A DNA stretch of 64,000 nt from CAZCPB01 sp044223975 (GCA_044223975.1 JBGALI010000004.1:186001-250000); one strand, 5' to 3'. Positions 9,314-17,644 are shown, counted from the first letter of the stretch. Numbers and translations: made by a program. The notes: generated from the letters alone by a model not told the origin.

Positions 9314-10264
9314 ATGAGCATCCGTCGGCACCTTTCGATTCTTCTTCCCGCGGCGGGGCTTGCCGCGCTTGTGGGCGGGGCTTCCCTGGCCAGCGCACAG
9401 ACGAGCGGCGGCGCGTCGTTCGTGAGCACCGGCAACCCGCAGCGTGACACGCTCAACCGGATGATGAAGCCGGTGACGGGCGAGTTCAAGGAGCAGCGGG
9501 TCGAGGACGCGCTCAAATACATCGCCGAGTTGACCGGGGCGGACATCGAGCCGCTCTGGATCGACGAGCAGAACACCACAGGCCTCGACAAGGAGAAGCA
9601 GGTCTCCTTCAAGTTCAGCGGCATCAGCGCCCTGAAGCTGCTCGAGCGGCTCCTTGAGAAGTGCACCGACGACACGGCCGGCGGCGGGAACTCGTGGCAG
9701 CTCACCGAGAGCGGCGCGATCCAGGTCGGCCCCAAGTCGCGTCTGAACAAGTACAAGAGGATCGAGATCTACGACATCAACGACATGCTGCTGGTGGTGC
9801 CGGACTACACCAACGCTCCGCAGTTTGACCTCCAGAGCGTGCTGCAGAGCAACTCGGGCGGCGGCGGCGGGCAGAGCCCGTTCCGCGACACGCAGCAGCA
9901 GGGCACGAACCTCGGGCCGGGCGGCGTGGTGATCAAGAGCCGCGAGGAGCGGGCCAAGGACCTTCAGGACCTGATCGTGCAGCTGGTGGACACCGAGCAG
10001 TGGGTGGACAACGGCGGCGACGGCGGTTCGATCCGCTACTACCAGGGCACGCTGATCGTCAACGCGGCGGACTACCTGCAGCGTCAGATCAACGGGTACC
10101 CCTTCTGGCCGCAGCGTCAGACGACGTACGGGCAGAGCGGCGGCCGGCGCTTCGTGACGTTCAACGGCACGAAGAGCTCCAACAAGGTCGACGGGTTTGC
10201 GCCGCACGCGATCACGGGAACGGCCGGCGGCGGCGCGGGCGGTCCTCCCGGCGGCGGCGGCTGA
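9314..10264 (+). CDS. Exported protein with secretin/STN-like N-terminal domain
   Basis: A 316-residue protein starting at ATG 9314 with AAGGAG at 9302-9307, followed by a signal peptide (LSILLPAAGLAALVGGASLASAQ). Residues about 45-140 (VEDALKYIAELTGADIEPLW ... WQLTESGAIQVGPKSRLNKY) resemble the short beta-alpha ring-forming domains that precede secretin barrels. IYDINDMLLVVPDY and, later, GTLIVNAADYLQRQI recall secretin N1/N2-type lines. No secretin beta-barrel domain follows; the chain ends in a Gly-rich tail. It may be a periplasmic accessory to a secretion or pilus channel. The pilus block 6 kb away lacks a secretin gene, so a link is possible but unproven. Confidence 0.6.
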   Translation: MSIRRHLSILLPAAGLAALVGGASLASAQTSGGASFVSTGNPQRDTLNRMMKPVTGEFKEQRVEDALKYIAELTGADIEPLWIDEQNTTGLDKEKQVSFKFSGISALKLLERLLEKCTDDTAGGGNSWQLTESGAIQVGPKSRLNKYKRIEIYDINDMLLVVPDYTNAPQFDLQSVLQSNSGGGGGQSPFRDTQQQGTNLGPGGVVIKSREERAKDLQDLIVQLVDTEQWVDNGGDGGSIRYYQGTLIVNAADYLQRQINGYPFWPQRQTTYGQSGGRRFVTFNGTKSSNKVDGFAPHAITGTAGGGAGGPPGGGG

Positions 10265-10277
10265 TCGGCACCGCAGA

Positions 10278-10291
10278 ACTCAACGATTGAA
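10278..10291 (+). repeat. 14-nt element preceding a terminator, copy 2
   Basis: ACTCAACGATTGAA again, 13 bases after a stop codon and three bases before a terminator stem, identical to the copy at 7629. Confidence 0.6.
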
Positions 10292-10293
10292 CG

Positions 10294-10325
10294 ACCGGCC
10301 GCGTGGAGCGGCCGGTTTTCTTTTT
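10294..10325 (+). terminator. Intrinsic terminator
   Basis: ACCGGCCGC / GCGGCCGGT stem with loop GTGGA, followed by TTTCTTTTT. It closes the secretin-N-like gene. Confidence 0.9.
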
Positions 10326-10540
10326 GGGCGCCGGTTCGAGGAGATCGGGGTGGAGTTGCGCGCGTGGTTCTCGGCCAGCGCCGCGCGAGCGGTCATCCTC
10401 CAAGAGCGATTCATCGACGCGATTATCGAACCGGGCGGATCGTGCGAGCGCGTCCGGGCGCGGCGCGGCGGGGATTCTCAAGTGCGTCTTGGGCGGGGCC
10501 GATGCCACCCGGGCGGTCTTTTCCTCACGGAGTGCGCACC

Positions 10541-11245
10541 ATGCTCTCGACTCGTCGCCACGGGCGTCATCTTTCGGGGTCACTCCTTGCGGTGGGCTTG
10601 ATGGCCGTCCTGCTGCAGGGCGCCGGGTGCGCTTCGAGCGGCGGCGCTGCCGCGCAGGCGCCCGTGCCCGCCGCGGCCACGGTCTCCGCCGATGCCCGGT
10701 TCCTCGAGTCCGCCGAGCGCTCCAGTGCATGGGCGGTGCGCATGTCGAACCTCGTGATCGCCAACGGCGCGAGGTACGAGGTGAAGGCGGCGGCCAAGTC
10801 CATCCGGGCCCGCGAGAACGTCAACCTCTCGATGCTCGCCAAGGAGCGGGCCCGATTGAAGATGCCCGCGGGGGTCTCTGACTACCGCACCGACGCCCGC
10901 ATGGCCGCGGACGTGGAACGGCTCGCCGCGGCTTCGGGCAAGGAGGCCGACGACCTGTACATCCAGAACATGCTCGAACAGCGCCGCGACATCATCTCGG
11001 CGGCGATCCTGGCCAGGCCGGATCTGGCGAGCGCATCGCTCGAGGTCTACGCCGGCTCGATGCCCTCGGAGCGAGAGAAGGATTCCGCGGACCTGCGGCG
11101 CGTTCAGTTTGCGACCAGCGCGGTCCCCGAGAAGTCCCGCGCCCAGCTTGGCATTCCTGCCGGCGCGGCGACCGGCGTGCAGACCGGCGTGCAGACCAGC
11201 CAGCCCACGCCTCACACCAGCCGCACCGCCTCGGTCCCCCACTGA
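10541..11245 (+). CDS. Lipoprotein, DUF4142-like
   Basis: A 234-residue predicted lipoprotein. The ATG at 10541 has GGAG about nine bases upstream and starts a signal peptide ending in lipobox LLQGAGC. After a short Ala/Pro linker, residues about 48-165 are helical and Ala-rich: FLESAERSSAWAVRMSNLVI, NVNLSMLAKERARLKMP, and a later QNMLEQRRDIISAAI. This resembles the ferritin-like four-helix DUF4142 proteins, but without an obvious metal-ligand set, so the family call is tentative. The C-terminus is a disordered Gln/Thr/Pro tail containing GVQTGVQTSQ. It stands alone after a terminator. Confidence 0.6.
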   Translation: MLSTRRHGRHLSGSLLAVGLMAVLLQGAGCASSGGAAAQAPVPAAATVSADARFLESAERSSAWAVRMSNLVIANGARYEVKAAAKSIRARENVNLSMLAKERARLKMPAGVSDYRTDARMAADVERLAAASGKEADDLYIQNMLEQRRDIISAAILARPDLASASLEVYAGSMPSEREKDSADLRRVQFATSAVPEKSRAQLGIPAGAATGVQTGVQTSQPTPHTSRTASVPH

Positions 11246-11284
11246 GGCGGGACGGTCGGGTTGATGAGGCGGTACGCTGGGTGA

Positions 11285-11977
11285 ATGAGCGAATCGAACC
11301 GGCGTGAGTTCGGCGGGCCGCCGCGCGTGGTGCCGTTTGCGCGGTACGAGCCGGGCGTGGCGCCCGAGGTCGGGGCGCGGCGGTTCTACGAAACAATGAA
11401 GCAAAGGCGAAGCGTGCGGCAGTTTTCAGCCGCGCCTGTGCCGCGCGAGGTGATCGAGTGGTGCGTGCGCGCGGCGGGGACAGCGCCGTCAGGGGCGAAC
11501 AAGCAGCCGTGGCGGTTTGTCGCGGTGTCGGACCCGGCGCTCAAGAAGGAAATCCGCGCGGGTGCGGAAGCCGAGGAGCGCGAGTTCTATGAACGGCGCG
11601 CGACGCCGGAGTGGCTCGCCGATCTGGCGCCGCTGGGGACCGACACGAATAAGGAGTTTTTAGAGATCGCGCCGTGGCTGGTGGTGCTGTTCAAGCTGGC
11701 GCGTGATGACCCGGACGAATCGGGGAAGCAGGGGCAGGTGTATTACATCAACGAGTCGGTGGGGATCGCGGCAGGGCTTTTCATTGCCGCGGTGCACCAC
11801 GCGGGGCTCGTGACGCTGACGCACACGCCCAGCCCGATGGGGTTTCTGGCGAAGATTCTGAAGAGGCCCGAGCACGAGCGGCCGTACCTGCTGCTGCCGG
11901 TGGGGTATCCGGCGGAGGGGTGCGTGGTGCCGGATATTCAGAGGAAGGGGCTTGGGGAGATTCTGGTGTTTGAATAG
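11285..11977 (+). CDS. Nitroreductase-fold flavoprotein of the iodotyrosine deiodinase type
   Basis: A 230-residue FMN-dependent protein of the nitroreductase superfamily, closest in pattern to iodotyrosine deiodinase (IYD). RRSVRQFSAAPVP and APSGANKQPWRFV are the FMN-binding signatures. In the active-site lid, E98, Y102 and K123 align with the Glu-Tyr-Lys triad by which IYD grips its halotyrosine (EREFYERR, ADLAPLGTDTNK). The C-terminal half, YYINESVGIAAGLFIAAV, HHAGLVTLTHTPSP and LLLPVGYPAEGCVVPDIQRK, follows the vertebrate enzyme closely. It is probably a cytosolic homodimer for reductive dehalogenation of halogenated tyrosines. Family strong; the reaction is inferred from the triad. Confidence 0.85.
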   Translation: MSESNRREFGGPPRVVPFARYEPGVAPEVGARRFYETMKQRRSVRQFSAAPVPREVIEWCVRAAGTAPSGANKQPWRFVAVSDPALKKEIRAGAEAEEREFYERRATPEWLADLAPLGTDTNKEFLEIAPWLVVLFKLARDDPDESGKQGQVYYINESVGIAAGLFIAAVHHAGLVTLTHTPSPMGFLAKILKRPEHERPYLLLPVGYPAEGCVVPDIQRKGLGEILVFE

Positions 11978-11987
11978 GTGAAGAAAT

Positions 11988-12016
11988 TCACCACAGAGAC
12001 ACAGAGTCACGGAGAC
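11988..12016. repeat. Dispersed CACCACAGAGACACAGAG-type element
   Basis: TCACCACAGAGACACAGAGT followed by CACGGAGAC sits at the 3' end of the minus-strand gene, whose last codons (DSVSLW, stop) are made of it. From memory this phrase recurs between genes in many planctomycete-type genomes; there is only one copy in this window. Confidence 0.4.
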
Positions 12017-12500
12017 GAGATCCACTGGGAGAGATCGGCGTGCCACATTCGGGGCAGGGGGAGTTCAAGGGGAGGCCGGTGAGGGGGTAGCGGCATTTGG
12101 GGCAGGAGTTGGGTGGGATGCGGCGGAGGTGGAGGTACCAAATGAGCGCGGTCGGCAGTGCAACGCACGCAACGGGGACCCACAGTGGAAATGTGCAGTG
12201 GTAGAACGTTGTGGCAAATGGGAATGGCGTAGATTGCCAGGAGAACCACCACCATCGGAAGGGCCGATGGTGCCGGCTGAAGTACATTCCAGGAGCGGTT
12301 TCGTCTGTAGATCTGACGACAAGGTCTCCGGTCTGCCACGCGACGTATGCGGAACCGGCGTCGATGCTCACGAATTCACGTGAAGACTTCCAGTCAAGAG
12401 TCCATCGCGCGCTTCCAATCCAAATCACCAAAAGAATCGCGCACACCGCCGTTGTGAGCCAGCGAGCGCTTCTTCCGAGGCAAGTGCGGATTGCGACCAC
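11988..12500 (-). CDS. Two-TM membrane protein with C-terminal zinc ribbon
   Basis: A 170-residue protein read from a GTG at 12500; an in-frame stop lies three codons further upstream and no clear ribosome binding site is visible. One transmembrane segment near residues 14-32 (LTTAVCAILLVIWIG), an extracytoplasmic Trp/Phe-rich part, and a second segment near 106-125 are followed by a cytoplasmic CPKC...CPEC zinc ribbon. This layout is common among uncharacterised planctomycete membrane proteins. Base composition is visibly less GC-rich than its neighbours. The last residues (DSVSLW) come from a dispersed repeat, suggesting the original C-terminus was changed. Function unknown. Confidence 0.7.
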   Translation of the reverse strand: MVAIRTCLGRSARWLTTAVCAILLVIWIGSARWTLDWKSSREFVSIDAGSAYVAWQTGDLVVRSTDETAPGMYFSRHHRPFRWWWFSWQSTPFPFATTFYHCTFPLWVPVACVALPTALIWYLHLRRIPPNSCPKCRYPLTGLPLNSPCPECGTPISPSGSRLRDSVSLW

Positions 12501-12660
12501 GGGTGAAGTCTACCCGATGGCCCCAAGATCACGGTGATTTGCTCGCGATGTTCGTTATGCACGAGGCCGGTTCTGTGGTATGCTGGCATCGCTGTCCGGG
12601 GCGCCTTTGTGCGCCGTGCGGGAGGTCGTCCCGAGGTTCTTCTCGTGGAGGGTCCCAGCG

Positions 12661-13071
12661 ATGACGACGGCGATGGGCACCGATGTGATCAAGGCTTTGA
12701 TCAAGGCCGCGCGGGAGGCGTCGGCGCACTCCTACTGCCCGCACACGAAGTACGCGGCAGGGGCGGCGGTGATGACCGACGACGGGAAGGTGTACACGGG
12801 CTGCCGCGTGGAGAACGCGGCGGCGAGTCTGTCCATGTGCGCCTGCCGTAACGCGATCTTTCACGCCGTGACGCAGGGGCACACGGAGATCAGCGCGGTG
12901 CTGCTGTACATTCCGGGGAAGGTGGTAAAGGCGCCATGCGGGTCGTGCCGGCAGGTGATCCACGAGTTTGGGCCGACGGCGGATGTGTACTGCATCTGCG
13001 ACACGCCGGAGGTGTACCACCGACGGCTGAAGGATCTGTTGCCCGATGCGTTTGGTCCGGAGCTGCCGTGA
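12661..13071 (+). CDS. Cytidine deaminase homologue lacking the catalytic Glu
   Basis: A 136-residue protein of the homotetrameric cytidine deaminase family, starting at ATG 12661 with GGAGGG eight bases upstream. YCPHTKYAAGAAVMTDDGKV and GCRVENAA are the substrate-site motifs, and PCGSCRQVIHEFGP gives zinc ligands C93 and C96. In the motif normally CAE, the sequence is MCACRNAIF: zinc ligand C60 is kept but the proton-shuttling Glu is Cys (C62, codon TGC). Known enzymes need that Glu, so this may be inactive, retuned for another nucleoside, or a zinc/ligand-binding paralogue. The length and remaining motifs are normal. The stop codon falls in a heptamer repeat shared with the convergent gene. 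Confidence 0.8.
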   Translation: MTTAMGTDVIKALIKAAREASAHSYCPHTKYAAGAAVMTDDGKVYTGCRVENAAASLSMCACRNAIFHAVTQGHTEISAVLLYIPGKVVKAPCGSCRQVIHEFGPTADVYCICDTPEVYHRRLKDLLPDAFGPELP

Positions 13072-13160
13072 TGTGGGATGTCGGATGTGGGATGTGGGAT
13101 GGAGGAGAGTCTTTCGGGCTTCTTCACATCCGACATCCGACATCCCACATCCGACATCGA
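13070..13160. repeat. Inverted array of GATGTSG heptamers
   Basis: Left arm 13070-13102 has tandem GATGTGG/GATGTCG units; right arm 13125-13160 has the same units in inverse orientation (CCGACATC, CCCACATC). The arms can fold into a long stem with one variable base per unit. It lies between convergent genes, so it may serve as a two-way terminator, though it has no U tract. Confidence 0.8.
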
Positions 13161-13161
13161 G

Positions 13162-15558
13162 TCACGCCGCCGCCCGGGCGGGGGGCGGGATGAGGATCCT
13201 GGCGACCTCCTCGGCGGCGAGTTCGGTGCCGAAGAGCCGGCCTTGGGCGTAGCCGCAGCCCAGGGATTGCAGGAGCGCGAGCTGCTCGGGGCGTTCGACG
13301 CCCTCGGCGACGACCTTGAGCTTGAGGTGGCGCGAGAGTTCCATGACGGCGTTGAAGACCGCGATGTTGCGGAAGACGCCGCCCTCGCTGGCCAGCAGCG
13401 AGCGGTCGATCTTGAGGATGTCGACGGCGAGTTCCTGCACGGCGTGGAGGGAGGAGTTGCCGGTGCCGAAGTCGTCGAGGGCGACGACCAGGCCGAGCTT
13501 GCGGAAGCCGACGAGAAGTTCCTTGACGCGGTTCTGGTCCACGCTGAGGTGGGTCTCGGGGATCTCGACGCAGACGTGCGCGGGGTTGACGCCGGTCTCG
13601 CCCAGGATGCGCTCGATGCGGGCCAGCAGATTGTGCTGGAGCAGCTCGGCGCGTGACACGTTGAACGTGACGATCGCGCCGCCGGCGCGGGGCCCGTCGC
13701 GGTTGAGCGCGCGGGACTGGATGCACGCGGCACGGGTGACCCACTGGCCGATGTCGGGCATGAGGCCGATCTCTTCGGCGAGGGGGAGGAATTCCATCGG
13801 GGAAATGCGGCCGCGGCGGGGGTGGTTCCAGCGGATGAGGGCCTCGACGGCCAGGGGAGTGCCGCTTTCCACGGAGACGATGGGCTCGTAGACAAGCTCG
13901 AAGCCTTCGCCTCCCATGGCGGAGCGCAGCTGGCTCTCAAGCTCGAGGCGGTCGAGCGCGACGCCGCGCATGCGGGCGTCGAAGAGGACCCAGCGGCCCT
14001 TGCCGGCCTGCTTGGCGGCGTACATGGCGATGTCGGCATCGCGGATGATGGACTCGGGGGTCTCGTGCGCGCCCGAGACGACGACGACGCCGACGCTGGC
14101 GGTGGAAACGACGGCGTGCCCGGAGATCTCGTGCGGGTTTGAGAGGGCGCGGGTGAGGGAGTCGGCGGACCTCAGGACCGCGTCCTGGTTCTCCATGCGG
14201 TCGAGCATCACGACGAACTCGTCGCCGCCCAGGCGGGCCAGGACGGTGCGCTCGGAGGCGTCGGTGCCGGCGGAGATGGCAAAGTGCGAGCGCAGGCGGG
14301 CGGCGATGCTCTGGAGGAGCGCATCGCCCACGCCGTGGCCGAGGCTGTCGTTGATGACCTTGAAGCGGTCGAAGTCCAGGTACATGACGCCGACGTGGTA
14401 GCCGGCGATCTGGCGCGAGCGGTGGAGCGCATCGCGGAGCAGCTCGCGGAGACGGGCGCGGTTGGCCAGGCCGGTGAGCGGGTCGTTGAAGGCCAGGCGC
14501 TGGAGCTGGGCCTGCGAGCGGCGGCGCTCGGTGATGTCGGCGAGGGTGATGAGCAGGCCGTACGCAAAGCGAGTGACGGTGAGGAGGACCCACCGGTCGG
14601 TGGCGCTGACGTGCAGCTCCTTGCGGAGCGGGAGGTTGGAGTGCCAGGTCTGGAGGGCGTCCTCGTAGATGCCGCACTCGCGGAGGATGCGGAGCTCGCG
14701 CCCCAGGATCGTGCCGATGAGGCTCTCGGCGCAGGTGCCCAGGAAGGCCTCGGCGGCGGGGTTGACGAGCTGGAACTCGAAGGAAGGTTCGGCGCCCTCG
14801 GGGCCGTCGACGCTGCGGACGAAGATGACGCCGTCGATGGAACTGCGGACGAGGCTGCGGAGCACGCTCTGCGACTCGCGAAGTCGGGCGATCTCGTCGG
14901 TGGCGCTGCCGTTCTTGGGCGCGGTCGTGCGCTCGAGTCGGGCGAGCACGACCAGGGCGACCAGGCCGCACAGGGCCACGACCACGGGCCAGGCCTCGAC
15001 GGCCATGAGGTTGGTGGGCAGGTCCTTGCCGGGGTTGATCTTCCACGCCGCCAGGAGCAGCAGAACACCGCACGCGGCAATGGCCATGAGCGAGAGGGTT
15101 TGCAGCGGCAGGGCGGGGCTGGGGCGCACGGGCTCGGCGGGCGCTTCCTGCGCGAACGCGATGAGCCGGCTGCGGAGGAGTTCGCGCCGGTCCTCGGCGG
15201 AGACGTTCACGAACTGGAGGCCGGCGGCGAAGCAGCCCACGCGCACCCTGCGGCACCAGACGGCCCGGGCGGTGATGGTGAGTCGTCCACGGTCGGGGTG
15301 GGCGAAGACCACGCGCTGATCGCCCTTGAGGGGCCGGTCGGTCAGGACGCGCATGCCCCCGGCGGAGATGTCGAGGATCTGCCCGAGGCTGCACTGGGCG
15401 CCCTCGCCGCGGAGGCGCCCGTGGCCGCGCCGGTCGGCACGGCGCGCGTCGTCTGTGCCCGGCGTGGGCGCAGCAACATCAGAACCGGGCCGGAGATCCC
15501 CTTGGCGAGGCATGGGAGCGAAGATCGACCGGTCGGGCGTGCCGGTGCACCGGCACAT
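13162..15558 (-). CDS. PilZ-PAS-GGDEF-EAL cyclic di-GMP protein
   Basis: A membrane protein that can make and break c-di-GMP. In order: PilZ-like domain (about 40-135; DISAGGMRVLTDRPL), two transmembrane helices (about 150-205), PAS domain (about 220-330), GGDEF domain with intact RLGGDEFVVML at 442-452, and EAL domain with E572-A573-L574. Downstream EAL motifs DDFGTGNSSL, LKIDRSLL and VVAEGVERPEQL are kept, so both activities look possible. The PilZ-like part lacks an obvious RxxxR, so c-di-GMP binding there is uncertain. The start is ambiguous between 15558 and 15513; neither has a good binding site. It is divergent from the histidine kinase that opens the pilus block. Confidence 0.9.
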   Translation of the reverse strand: MCRCTGTPDRSIFAPMPRQGDLRPGSDVAAPTPGTDDARRADRRGHGRLRGEGAQCSLGQILDISAGGMRVLTDRPLKGDQRVVFAHPDRGRLTITARAVWCRRVRVGCFAAGLQFVNVSAEDRRELLRSRLIAFAQEAPAEPVRPSPALPLQTLSLMAIAACGVLLLLAAWKINPGKDLPTNLMAVEAWPVVVALCGLVALVVLARLERTTAPKNGSATDEIARLRESQSVLRSLVRSSIDGVIFVRSVDGPEGAEPSFEFQLVNPAAEAFLGTCAESLIGTILGRELRILRECGIYEDALQTWHSNLPLRKELHVSATDRWVLLTVTRFAYGLLITLADITERRRSQAQLQRLAFNDPLTGLANRARLRELLRDALHRSRQIAGYHVGVMYLDFDRFKVINDSLGHGVGDALLQSIAARLRSHFAISAGTDASERTVLARLGGDEFVVMLDRMENQDAVLRSADSLTRALSNPHEISGHAVVSTASVGVVVVSGAHETPESIIRDADIAMYAAKQAGKGRWVLFDARMRGVALDRLELESQLRSAMGGEGFELVYEPIVSVESGTPLAVEALIRWNHPRRGRISPMEFLPLAEEIGLMPDIGQWVTRAACIQSRALNRDGPRAGGAIVTFNVSRAELLQHNLLARIERILGETGVNPAHVCVEIPETHLSVDQNRVKELLVGFRKLGLVVALDDFGTGNSSLHAVQELAVDILKIDRSLLASEGGVFRNIAVFNAVMELSRHLKLKVVAEGVERPEQLALLQSLGCGYAQGRLFGTELAAEEVARILIPPPARAAA

Positions 15559-15789
15559 AAGAGACGAGCCCCAAAATCAACGCGGGGTCCGTACCGGGGC
15601 GGAAACCCCAGCGCGTCCCATACAAGCGGCCCCCGGACGGGGCGGGCGGGCGCGGGGCGTCACTGCTTCTCGGACGGTCGTGGCGCGGACTCGGCGCGGT
15701 CTTGCGCGGCCCGGGCGGTGCGGATGGACCGCGCCCTCCCGTGAACCGATAGCACAGGTGCCTCTCTTGAGGTCCAGGAGTTCTTGCGC

Positions 15790-17628
15790 ATGCCGCAGAG
15801 CGGGGTGTTGATGCGCCGGTGGCTGCCACGCGGGGAGACGTTGGTCGCCTCGGCGGGGTTGTCGCTGGCGGGGGTGCTGACGGCGGTGCTGGTGGGCGCC
15901 GGCGCGTGGGCGCTGCGCGTCGAGCGTGAGACGCAGATGGCGTCCGCGAACGAGCGGCTGCGGTCGGTGGCGCGGACGCTGGCGCGCTCGGTCGAGGACA
16001 TGCTGTCGAACGAGCGCGTGACGGTGGCGCGGAGCACGGTGGCCGAGGCGTTGTCGGTCGAGGGCTTGTCGGCGTGCCGCGTGGTGCTGCCGGGGGGGCG
16101 GGTGCTGATCGACGGCGCGGGCGCGGTGAAGTCCGAACGCGGGCTGCCTTCGTCGTGGCCGACGGGCGAGATCCCGGCGTTGAACGCGGGGGCGGGGACG
16201 GTGGGCGAGCGTGTGGCGATCACCATCGCGGGGCACGGCCCGGCGGTGCTGGACGTCGAGCTGCGCGTGCCGGCGCGCGGGCTGGCCGACAGCCGGCTGG
16301 CTCTGGGGCTGGGCGTCGCGGGCGCGGCGGGGCTTTTGGGTTCGCTGGTCGCGTACCGCTCGATGCGTCGGCGCGTCAGGGGAATCGGCGCGGTGGGCGA
16401 AGCCCTCCGGGCCCTTGGCGCGGGCGAGAAATCGCCCGGGGCGCTGGCGGTGAGCCCGTCGTTCGGCGCCGAGGCCGCGGCGTGGAACCGGCTGCTGGAG
16501 GAGCGTGAATCGCTGCGCCGGGGCGTGCTGGCGGACGAACTGGGCAAGGCGTTCGCGGGGCGCGAGGGCGGGGGCGGCTCCAGCGAGCTGAGCGCCGCGT
16601 GCGATGCGCTGTGGCTGGGGCTGATCCTGGTGGACGACCGGGCGCAGGTGAAGTACATCAACGGGGCCGGGGCCGCGATGCTGAGCGTCGCCCGCGAGTG
16701 CGTCGGCGAGGACTTCGCCAAGGTGGCGCCAGACGTGAAGCTGGTGGAGGCGGTGCGCGCGGCCAGCGGGGGCCACTCGCGCCAGCGTGCGAGCGTCGAG
16801 GTCAAGAGCGTGGGGGACCGGTCGTCGACGCTGCGGTTCACGGTGCGGGCGATGCGCAAGGACGAGTCGGTGGCGGCGATGGTGCTGGTCGAGGACGTCA
16901 CGCAGCAGCGCGTGGCGGACGAGTCGCGGAACTCGTTCGTGGCGCAGGTGACGCACGAGCTGCGGACGCCGCTGACGAACATCCGGCTGTACCTGGACAC
17001 GCTGGTCGAGGACGGAGCGGAGGACGCCGCGGTGCGGGCCAAGTGCATCAACGTGATCGCGCAGGAGGCGCGCCGGCTGGAGCGGGTGGTCTCGGACATG
17101 CTGTCGGTGTCGGAGATCGAGGCGGGCTCGTTCCAGATCCACGCGGCGGACGTGCGCCTGGACGCGCTGTTCGAGGAGATCGCGGCAGACTACAAGGCGC
17201 AGGCGACGGACAAGGAGATCACGCTCAAGCTCGACCTGCCGCCGAAGCTGCCGGTAATCACGGGCGACCGCGACAAGATCGCGCTGGCGCTGCACAACCT
17301 GGTGGGCAACGCGCTCAAGTACACGCCGCTGGGCGGGCAGGTGACGGTGAAGGTGGAAGAGTCGCCCGGTCAGGTGACGGTGCACGTGTCGGACAACGGG
17401 ATCGGGATCAAGGGCGAGGAGTGCGAGCTGATCTTCGACAAGTTCTACCGGGCCAAGGACAAGAGGATCGCGGGGATCACCGGCTCGGGGCTGGGTCTGG
17501 CCCTGGCGCGGCAGGTGGTCCGCCTGCACGGGGGGGATATCACGGTGCGTTCGCAGATCGACAAAGGGAGCACGTTCACGCTGACACTGCCGGCGGCGCA
17601 GGGCGCGGCGCTGGCCAGGGCGGCGTGA
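15790..17628 (+). CDS. Membrane sensor histidine kinase with PAS domain
   Basis: A 612-residue kinase. The ATG at 15790 has AGGAG nine bases upstream. A transmembrane helix near 20-38 (VASAGLSLAGVLTAVLVGAGAW) and another near 175-192 bracket an extracytoplasmic sensor domain. A PAS domain (about 270-380; GLILVDDRAQVKYINGAGAA) precedes HisKA with phospho-acceptor H389 in QVTHELRTPLTNIRLYL. The ATPase domain has NLVGNALKYTP, VSDNGIGIKGEE, FDKFYRA and GSGLGLALARQVV. It is the first gene of the pilus/secretion block; STAS, ATPase and platform genes follow closely. The nearest receiver protein is encoded 11 kb downstream at 28387, a plausible partner. Confidence 0.9.
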   Translation: MPQSGVLMRRWLPRGETLVASAGLSLAGVLTAVLVGAGAWALRVERETQMASANERLRSVARTLARSVEDMLSNERVTVARSTVAEALSVEGLSACRVVLPGGRVLIDGAGAVKSERGLPSSWPTGEIPALNAGAGTVGERVAITIAGHGPAVLDVELRVPARGLADSRLALGLGVAGAAGLLGSLVAYRSMRRRVRGIGAVGEALRALGAGEKSPGALAVSPSFGAEAAAWNRLLEERESLRRGVLADELGKAFAGREGGGGSSELSAACDALWLGLILVDDRAQVKYINGAGAAMLSVARECVGEDFAKVAPDVKLVEAVRAASGGHSRQRASVEVKSVGDRSSTLRFTVRAMRKDESVAAMVLVEDVTQQRVADESRNSFVAQVTHELRTPLTNIRLYLDTLVEDGAEDAAVRAKCINVIAQEARRLERVVSDMLSVSEIEAGSFQIHAADVRLDALFEEIAADYKAQATDKEITLKLDLPPKLPVITGDRDKIALALHNLVGNALKYTPLGGQVTVKVEESPGQVTVHVSDNGIGIKGEECELIFDKFYRAKDKRIAGITGSGLGLALARQVVRLHGGDITVRSQIDKGSTFTLTLPAAQGAALARAA

Positions 17629-17644
17629 CGTCGGAGGGACTCGG

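Noticed and set aside
13070..13160. Possible CRISPR array from the repeated GATGT units
   Set aside because: Units are 7 bp, contiguous and inverted, with no unique spacers and no cas genes.
14284..15744. A 486-codon plus-strand frame opposite the GGDEF-EAL gene
   Set aside because: The minus strand carries intact PilZ, GGDEF and EAL motifs; this frame is their Glu/Gly/Ala-rich complement.
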